Shown here one piece after another: positions 36,287 through 40,698 of a stretch of DNA of 40,698 nucleotides. Position numbers and translations under genes: made by a program. This DNA comes from a virus. Numbering within the stretch: position 1 is the stretch's first letter; each line of letters begins with the position of its first letter. Below the pieces are notes generated by a model. It searched no databases and had not been told where the DNA came from. It saw only the letters and a list, made by a program, of their open reading frames with translations. Location of the stretch: the IMG/VR virus record IMGVR_UViG_3300034170_000007, positions 1-40,698 of that record. One strand, given 5' to 3'.

Positions 36287-36499
36287 ATGAGATTTACAAT
36301 GGGTTTAGCTGTATTTGCTTTCACCATGTTTGGTTCTATGTTCTTTGTGATGGGCAGTCACTTTGACGCAGAGAAAATGGCTTGCATTAGGGCTGGTGGT
36401 GATGGTAAGATTATCCACAGTGAACTTGGGATGCCAATCGGATACAAGTGTATGAGAATGCACTTAGTCATGAAATATAAAAATGGAGAGTACAGATGA
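36287..36499 (+). CDS. Small membrane or exported protein, 70 aa
   Basis: N-terminal hydrophobic segment (MGLAVFAFTMFGSMFFVMG, residues 5-23) and a soluble remainder with two cysteines (MACIRAGGDGK; GYKCMRM). Starts 2 bases after the lipoprotein stop and overlaps the next gene by 4 bases. Confidence 0.72.
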   Translation: MRFTMGLAVFAFTMFGSMFFVMGSHFDAEKMACIRAGGDGKIIHSELGMPIGYKCMRMHLVMKYKNGEYR

Positions 36500-36690
36500 A
36501 CAATGAGCTAATGGCAGCATTTAAGTCGTTGCGGGTTTCTGAGCGAACAACTGTACTACAAGACCTGGGCTATAGCATGCACCCAGCAGTCCATGAAACT
36601 GGTGCAGAGTTCGCCACACGTGTCCTACGTCAAGTGAGTAGTGATGGAGTTGTACGCGAGCTTGAGAACGCTATGCGGAGGTTTCAGTAG
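36496..36690 (+). CDS. Hypothetical protein, 64 aa
   Basis: Soluble, predicted helical (LMAAFKSLRVSERTTVLQDLGY; VVRELENAMRRF). The ATG has GGAGAG upstream inside the preceding gene. No function recognised. Confidence 0.72.
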   Translation: MNNELMAAFKSLRVSERTTVLQDLGYSMHPAVHETGAEFATRVLRQVSSDGVVRELENAMRRFQ

Positions 36691-37046
36691 TGGAGCATAG
36701 ATTCGAGATTGACCACACACGGAATATCGACCCATGGGCACGTACAGACTTCATTATGGCTGAACCGAAAGTGATAGCTGTTGACTTCGATGAAACGATC
36801 AGCGACAATGAGAGTGCTTGGCTTCAAGTGATGTTACTGCTTGAGCGTCAGGGATACCATGTAGTTGTCTGTACATGGAGAAAACCTGAGACGTACCCAG
36901 AAGATTTACAATTTCTGGTTGACAAGGGCTTCAAGGTGTATTACACTTCAGGTCAAGCAAAACAAACATACATGGAAAAGCAGGGTGTGAAAGTCTCCAT
37001 CTGGATTGACGATAACCCTTTCTCTATCCTGAACAGCGCCAATTAG
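36690..37046 (+). CDS. HAD-superfamily phosphatase-like protein, 118 aa
   Basis: Motif I D-F-D-E-T at residues 32-36 (nucleophile Asp32, acid Asp34), motif II T62 in VVVCTWR, Lys91 as possible motif III, and motif IV IWIDDNP (Asp107-Asp108). It is short and cap-less, as in small phage HAD proteins acting on nucleotides or polynucleotide ends. GTG start with GGAGG, overlapping the previous stop by one base. Substrate unknown; a 3'-phosphatase partner of the RNA ligase is possible but unproven. Confidence 0.83.
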   Translation: MEHRFEIDHTRNIDPWARTDFIMAEPKVIAVDFDETISDNESAWLQVMLLLERQGYHVVVCTWRKPETYPEDLQFLVDKGFKVYYTSGQAKQTYMEKQGVKVSIWIDDNPFSILNSAN

Positions 37047-37054
37047 GAGGCTTT

Positions 37055-37453
37055 ATGTACGGTGCAATTCATCTTGACGAACTGATAAACTGCGGTGATG
37101 TAAACCTTGTGAAGGAGTTCTTCGGTGACTCTAGCTGGCGAATCCTGCCACTAGATGCTAGGCCAGAAGACAAGTTTGTTGCTGAGATGGTATTCGGGAG
37201 CCTGGATCACGATATGTTCCCAGGCAGTACTGTGGCCCACGGCCATATCTACAATGACTCTCGTGGCATCTTTCGTGACGGGGATCGGGTTCGTACATCT
37301 GTTGTGAAGCAGATCGTTGAGATCGGTGGAGAGCTGTACATCGAAACCCGTAACACAATGTACAAACTGATTGAGGCTCCTGCACGTCAGTCACCTATTC
37401 GCATTGACACAATCATGCGTGATCATGACGAGCGTGGTTTTCAACCTAAATAA
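37055..37453 (+). CDS. Hypothetical protein, 132 aa
   Basis: Unrecognised soluble protein, acidic N-terminal half with a basic-acidic C-terminus (RIDTIMRDHDERGFQPK). The middle (RDGDRVRTSVVKQIVEIGGELYIETRNTMYKL) looks like a small SH3-like beta barrel. TTAGGAGG site. Confidence 0.75.
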   Translation: MYGAIHLDELINCGDVNLVKEFFGDSSWRILPLDARPEDKFVAEMVFGSLDHDMFPGSTVAHGHIYNDSRGIFRDGDRVRTSVVKQIVEIGGELYIETRNTMYKLIEAPARQSPIRIDTIMRDHDERGFQPK

Positions 37454-37466
37454 GTGAGGTGTTTAA

Positions 37467-37706
37467 ATGTCTAAAGGTCTTGAGTACCAATTCTGCACTG
37501 GTTGGGAAAGCTGGGATGAGGTAGACACCTTCTGCCTTCAGTTCACTGAGGCGAGACTTCGTCCTGAAATTGCGGCTATTGTTGGTTGGGACGTTGCTGA
37601 AGTCATGGCGATTGACTGTTCTAGCAATATTATATCGTTTTACTTGGCAGACGGTAGTGAGCAAGAATACCCGTTTACTGCACAATTAGTGGTTGACAAG
37701 GCGTAA
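37467..37706 (+). CDS. Hypothetical acidic protein, 79 aa
   Basis: Unrecognised; Trp/Asp-rich and soluble (CTGWESWDEVDTFCL...). GTGAGG site. A promoter for the next gene lies at its 3' end. Confidence 0.75.
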   Translation: MSKGLEYQFCTGWESWDEVDTFCLQFTEARLRPEIAAIVGWDVAEVMAIDCSSNIISFYLADGSEQEYPFTAQLVVDKA

Positions 37707-37720
37707 AAACCTGTTACAAT
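37693..37720 (+). promoter_or_regulatory. Sigma70-like promoter
   Basis: TTGACA, 16-base spacer, TACAAT; drives the gene at 37753. Confidence 0.82.
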
Positions 37721-37752
37721 GACCAAATCAAATATCAAAGGAGAGAATCAAA

Positions 37753-38370
37753 ATGGCACAGATTTCAATTACACGCGCTTTGGCTGAAGTAAAATCCCTG
37801 AATGACCGTATCGAGAAAGCCACTCGACAAGGCGTCTTCATAACTGTTACTGTTGGTGGCAAGACCACTAATGGCGTTGCACTTCAGGACGCTAAGAACC
37901 AGTTGACGTCAAACCTTCAATCGATTCAAGACCTGATTGCTCGTCGCCAAGCAGTCAAGACTGCAATTATCCGTTCGAACTCTGTGGCTACTGTCACGAT
38001 CAACGGTAAAGAGCTTACTGTGGCTGAGGCCATTGAGCGTAAAGGCTCCATCGATAAAGAGCGTGCTCTGATGGCTGTCATGCAGCAGCAACTGGGTCAG
38101 GCACGATCAGTCGTAGAACGTAACAACGTTCAGATGCAAGGCCGTATCGACACAATGCTCCAGGCTGCTGTTGGTAAGGAGCGTAAGGCTACCGAAGAAG
38201 AACTGGAAGCCATCAGCAAACCGTACACTGCTTCTAACGTCACTGCCACACTGGACCCTAACGGGCTGGAAGCCGTGATCGCTAAGCTTGAGGCTGAAAT
38301 CAACGGCTTCTTGTTTGAGGTTGATTTCGCTCTGTCTGAGGCTAACGCCAAGACTCTGATCGAGGCGTAA
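37753..38370 (+). CDS. Coiled-coil protein, 205 aa
   Basis: Mostly helical protein (SITRALAEVKSLNDRIEKATRQG; LQDAKNQLTSNLQSIQDLIARR; DKERALMAVMQQQLGQARSVVERNNVQ) with an intervening small beta unit (VATVTINGKELTVAEAIERKG). Similar proteins occur in many phages as hypothetical, sometimes abundant, proteins. It has its own near-consensus promoter, a GGAGAG site and well-biased codons, which suggests high expression. Role unknown. Confidence 0.82.
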   Translation: MAQISITRALAEVKSLNDRIEKATRQGVFITVTVGGKTTNGVALQDAKNQLTSNLQSIQDLIARRQAVKTAIIRSNSVATVTINGKELTVAEAIERKGSIDKERALMAVMQQQLGQARSVVERNNVQMQGRIDTMLQAAVGKERKATEEELEAISKPYTASNVTATLDPNGLEAVIAKLEAEINGFLFEVDFALSEANAKTLIEA

Positions 38371-38740
38371 CAAAAGTTTACTCATGCTGCGACGAATTGC
38401 CTAAATTCACGCAACCCATTCCTCGGGGGTATATCCGGGGAGCCTATTAAGAATGGTATTCTAATCAAATCTAAGCATAGATTGCGGGTCGTTGTACCCG
38501 CTACGCATTGACTAAGATCAAAGTTCAAATAGGAAAGCTGCAAAGCTAAAAGATTAAGGGCTTTAGAGCCATCTCAACCTTTTAAAGCTTTAACCAGTAT
38601 CGATACAAAGCTTCTCCAAATCTTGGATACACGTTGAGACGTATCTGCGTGACGGACGCTGGCAATGCACCGAGCTGTCGTTAGCATGAACCCCATTAAA
38701 GCCCTGAGCCTAAACAGCTTGGGGCTTTTCTCATTTCAGG
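38371..38740 (+). ncRNA. Structured non-coding stretch with terminator (candidate small RNA)
   Basis: About 370 bases without a convincing ORF in this otherwise packed region. Perfect or near-perfect stems succeed one another: CCATTC/GAATGG around a GC-rich inner hairpin, AATCTA-AGCA-TAGATT, GCGGGT-CGTTGT-ACCCGC, AGCT-GCAA-AGCT, CCAA-ATC-TTGG, GATAC/GTATC and GCGT/ACGC, and an intrinsic terminator ends it. It could be a stable RNA cut from the 3' end of the upstream mRNA. It shows no match to the leader RNA family at 3578/35571 and no tRNA or tmRNA signature. Confidence 0.55.
38698..38738 (+). terminator. Intrinsic terminator
   Basis: AAAGCCC...GGGCTTT stem with an inner AGC/GCT pairing and TTCTCATTTC downstream. 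It ends the 37.7-38.7 kb transcript immediately before the next promoter. Confidence 0.78.
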
Positions 38741-38742
38741 GG

Positions 38743-38770
38743 TTGACAAAGGGTGTGGATAGTGTAGAAT
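38743..38770 (+). promoter_or_regulatory. Sigma70-like promoter
   Basis: TTGACA, 16-base spacer, TAGAAT; transcribes the small-gene operon leading into the primase-helicase. Confidence 0.82.
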
Positions 38771-38800
38771 CGCCCCATAGACAAACAACGGAGAGTCACC

Positions 38801-38890
38801 ATGTACTTCAAATGTAAGAAATGCGGAACGTCTGGGTTTGCATGCTTCGGACCTGCAACCGTATGTCCATTTTGCAGGGAGCCTTTGTAA
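38801..38890 (+). CDS. Mini zinc ribbon, 29 aa
   Basis: A 29-codon gene with CKKC (5-8) and CPFC (22-25) separated by 13 residues, a complete minimal rubredoxin-like zinc ribbon. It stands directly behind a promoter with GGAGAG 7 bases upstream, and its stop overlaps the next ATG (TAATG). Confidence 0.75.
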   Translation: MYFKCKKCGTSGFACFGPATVCPFCREPL

Positions 38891-39237
38891 TGAAAACGTT
38901 CAATAACAAGCTTGAAATTGGTCAACCTGCCATGATAATCAATACTCGGTTGCCAGAAAATCGATACCTAGTAGGTGGAGTGGTGACTGTAGAGGAGTTT
39001 GTATCAGTTGGTGACGACATCTCCAAGTACTACGAACTTTCTGGGGGTTCCACGCTGAACCCAAACAAGCACCCTGGTATTGTCGTGGTAAGTGGTTGTA
39101 AGCTCACAGGTAAGAGTGCGAATGGTTCGGTATCTATGATCCCTGGTTACGCACTCTTCGGTGCTAAAAACCTGATGCCACTGCCACCGCTTGAAGAGAA
39201 AGAAATCCAAAAAGAAAGGGAGCTTGAGTTCTCATGA
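38890..39237 (+). CDS. Hypothetical protein, 115 aa
   Basis: Soluble beta-rich protein (MKTFNNKLEIGQPAMIINTRLPENR start; LVGGVVTVEEFV; GIVVVSGCKL). ATG-38890 is preferred to an upstream in-frame ATG that lies inside the zinc-ribbon gene. The family resembles small phage proteins with an SH3-like fold, without assigned role. Ends with a charged helix. Confidence 0.75.
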   Translation: MKTFNNKLEIGQPAMIINTRLPENRYLVGGVVTVEEFVSVGDDISKYYELSGGSTLNPNKHPGIVVVSGCKLTGKSANGSVSMIPGYALFGAKNLMPLPPLEEKEIQKERELEFS

Positions 39238-39452
39238 TCACTGAACATCAGATGTTTGACATGCTTGATGAATTGGAGCGGCGAGTGGGAGTGCGTGACT
39301 CCTCACAGAGTGTACGTCTACAAGAAGCTAAGGGTCCACACGGGACAGTCTACATCGTACACATTGAGAACGCTCTGATGCACGATCAGTACGAAATCGA
39401 TGCAGTGACCAAATCCTGGATTCGTAAGATTATTGTACCGGAGCCGGTATGA
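39234..39452 (+). CDS. Hypothetical protein, 72 aa
   Basis: Unrecognised; N-terminal helix (MFDMLDELERRVGVRD) and a short beta segment (GTVYIVHIENALM). ATGA overlaps at both ends show it is part of the coupled operon. Confidence 0.72.
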   Translation: MITEHQMFDMLDELERRVGVRDSSQSVRLQEAKGPHGTVYIVHIENALMHDQYEIDAVTKSWIRKIIVPEPV

Positions 39453-39565
39453 TCCCAAGAAATCCCTTGGCAGGTCCGAACAGACGTGTTAATGTACCGA
39501 AGGTAGAACGTGACCGTACAAAGTATCGTCGAAAACGAAAGCATAAAAGGAGAGAAGAATCATGA
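39449..39565 (+). CDS. Very basic mini-protein, 38 aa
   Basis: An ATG overlapping the preceding stop (ATGA) opens 38 codons with a strongly Arg/Lys-rich C-terminal half (RTKYRRKRKHKRREES). Its stop overlaps the next ATG, and the next gene's ribosome site (AAAAGGAGA) is encoded in its Lys-Arg stretch. Probably a nucleic-acid-binding peptide, or partly a spacer ORF. Confidence 0.6.
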   Translation: MIPRNPLAGPNRRVNVPKVERDRTKYRRKRKHKRREES

Positions 39566-39744
39566 AATTTGACATTGGTGATCGTGTGACTATTATCGGG
39601 GAAGATTTGACAGGCTGGGTTGGAACTGTGAAGAAGTTGTTCTCGGCTGGCAGTAAACCAGCTTACTCCGTCGACCTCGATGAAGGTGGCGGAGTTGATA
39701 TGAGTGGCTTGTATTTCGAAGAACACGAACTGGAGAAAATCTGA
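39562..39744 (+). CDS. SH3/KOW-like protein, 60 aa
   Basis: MKFDIGDRVTIIGEDLTGWVGTV with a following YSVDLDEGGGV strand looks like a small KOW/SH3-type beta barrel. Strong AAAGGAGAG site. Function unknown. Confidence 0.75.
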   Translation: MKFDIGDRVTIIGEDLTGWVGTVKKLFSAGSKPAYSVDLDEGGGVDMSGLYFEEHELEKI

Positions 39745-40076
39745 TGACACTTCTGCCACCAACACTGAATGGCAACATCATCACTGTAAATCTGGAAGGT
39801 CTGCACAATGTGTTTGCACTTGTTCAGCAAGGCTCCTGTAAGCAGTTCTCAGTCGTTCCAGGCGCGGTAGGGTATCTGTTGTCAACTCCAGTGACAGAGG
39901 CGTTCCAAGAGCGTTTCATGGGGATGGTTCATGGAGCTAGAGCACGCGCGTCTGAAAAGCCTGATCCAAAACCACCAACTGGGGGTGGCAGTCCTGATGG
40001 AACTCCGCCAGGAGGAGGCACACCGGGCAGTACGTCTGTGTGGAAACAAACTTACACGGAGGCAAGAGCAGCATGA
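39744..40076 (+). CDS. Hypothetical protein with Pro/Gly tail, 110 aa
   Basis: An N-terminal globular domain of about 70 residues and a disordered Pro/Gly/Thr-rich tail (KPPTGGGSPDGTPPGGGTPG, residues 76-95). Starts at the last base of the preceding stop. Unrecognised. Confidence 0.72.
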   Translation: MTLLPPTLNGNIITVNLEGLHNVFALVQQGSCKQFSVVPGAVGYLLSTPVTEAFQERFMGMVHGARARASEKPDPKPPTGGGSPDGTPPGGGTPGSTSVWKQTYTEARAA

Positions 40077-40264
40077 AGGTTTTAATTATTATTAAACACT
40101 CAAATGGCTACGCTAATAGCAGCGCCCAAGTGTCCATCACAAGCCAGGTTTTAGAGTTTGACAGCTCAAGTGTTGCTGATCATGCTGTGGCCTGCTTGAA
40201 GGAGGAGTACAAGCAATACGTTGGACTGAGCATCTACGCAAGTAAAATAGAGGGGGTAGTTTGA
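40073..40264 (+). CDS. Hypothetical protein, 63 aa
   Basis: Small alpha/beta protein (MKVLIIIKHSNGY; DHAVACLKEEYKQY), ATGA overlap with the previous gene and GGAGG upstream. The frame is open for 11 more codons upstream without a ribosome site. Unrecognised; directly precedes the primase-helicase gene. Confidence 0.72.
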   Translation: MKVLIIIKHSNGYANSSAQVSITSQVLEFDSSSVADHAVACLKEEYKQYVGLSIYASKIEGVV

Positions 40265-40698
40265 CAAGTCTTGAAATTGCAGAGAAGTATGGGATCGACC
40301 TATACCACTATGGTAAGGTCGAGTGCCCTAAGTGTGCTGAGAAAGGCATGGACCGAAGTGGTGATAACCTAATGGTGTATGGCACAGATACTGATGGCCG
40401 TCACAAAGGTGCTCACTGCTTCGGTGGTTGTGGTGGTTTCACTATTCCGTCTGAGGAATGGCTGGAAGAAAATGGTGTGGTTGAAGAGCAGGAGTACAAT
40501 ATCGTGGGAGCAGAGTTTAACGAAGATATTCATAACAAGATGAAGGAAGTGACAACCCTTGATTCTAAAGGTTATCGCGGAATCAAGAAGGAGACGACTA
40601 GCTTCTTTGGTGTACGTCATGAAATCAACACATCAAGTGGTGATGTTGCTGTCCAGTACTACCCTTGCACAATGGAAGACGAAAACGATGCGGGGTTT
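40261..40698 (+). CDS. T7 gp4-like primase-helicase, 5' part (window ends inside)
   Basis: 146 codons visible. N-terminal zinc-binding domain of bacteriophage primase: CPKC (residues 22-25), GMDRSGDNL, then HCFGGCGGF providing the second ligand pair; followed by LDSKGYRGIKKETTSFFGVRHE, equivalent to the T7 gp4 segment after the zinc domain. The catalytic TOPRIM and helicase parts lie beyond the window. Start TTG-40261 has GAGGGGG upstream and overlaps the previous stop. Synthesises primers and unwinds DNA at the fork. Confidence 0.93.
   Translation, partial: MTSLEIAEKYGIDLYHYGKVECPKCAEKGMDRSGDNLMVYGTDTDGRHKGAHCFGGCGGFTIPSEEWLEENGVVEEQEYNIVGAEFNEDIHNKMKEVTTLDSKGYRGIKKETTSFFGVRHEINTSSGDVAVQYYPCTMEDENDAGF

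Noticed and set aside
1-40698. CRISPR array, insertion sequence, integrase or attachment site
   Set aside because: No regularly spaced identical repeats, transposase, integrase or paired att-like sequences were seen, which is consistent with a lytic phage.

Overview
The window is part of the genome of a contractile-tailed (myovirus-type) double-stranded DNA phage of a Gram-negative host. The evidence is a complete head-to-tail morphogenesis module with a DUF3383-type sheath, a SAR-type endolysin with an embedded Rz/Rz1 spanin pair, a large tRNA cluster, a T7-type primase-helicase and tightly packed small ORFs. The gene content and order (ClpP-like protease and PhoH, tRNA array, capsid/tail module, T7-like primase) resemble phages of the Felix O1 (Ounavirinae) type. 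That placement is inference and no host can be named from the sequence alone. Both window ends cut through genes.

Layout. (1) 1-3,463, leftward operon: a cut-off dCMP deaminase, small unknown genes, a ClpP-like protease, PhoH, and a 64-codon gene that is a divergent copy of one segment of the portal protein. It is read from a promoter at about 3.5 kb. (2) 3,496-3,955: back-to-back promoters, then a structured leader RNA (copy 1) in front of a small CxxC protein gene. (3) 4,179-8,820: 24 tRNA genes that together cover all 20 amino acids, interspersed with four protein genes, several sigma70-like promoters and spacers rich in hairpins and tRNA fragments, closed by an intrinsic terminator. (4) 8,860-20,012: head-fibre-like protein, terminase, portal, protease, scaffold, decoration protein, capsid, neck proteins, sheath and three tandem tail-tube paralogues. 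(5) 20,028-32,115: tail chaperones with a probable -1 frameshift, tape measure, baseplate, and two tail fibres with a fibre chaperone between them. (6) 32,119-34,118: lysis cassette and small membrane proteins, ending at a strong terminator. (7) 34,129-35,467, leftward: a zinc-finger protein and a DRB0094-type RNA ligase. (8) 35,499-35,850: a second divergent promoter pair with copy 2 of the structured leader RNA. (9) 35,857-40,698: rightward small genes (DUF4326, lipoprotein, HAD phosphatase, zinc ribbon and unknowns), a roughly 370-base structured non-coding stretch, and the start of a primase-helicase.

The most notable signal is the pair of related, roughly 280-base RNA-like elements at 3.6 kb and 35.6 kb. 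They share fixed blocks joined by stems whose two sides have changed together, each lies directly behind a promoter of a divergent pair, and each leads into a small rightward gene. A cis-acting leader (riboswitch-like, or an antitermination element analogous to HK022 put sites) fits the position, but the family is not one I recognise. Secondary points of interest are the portal-fragment gene, the full 20-amino-acid tRNA set alongside an RNA ligase, the structured 38.4-38.7 kb region and the triple tube genes. Positions, translations and pairings were worked out by eye; no database search or folding program was run.
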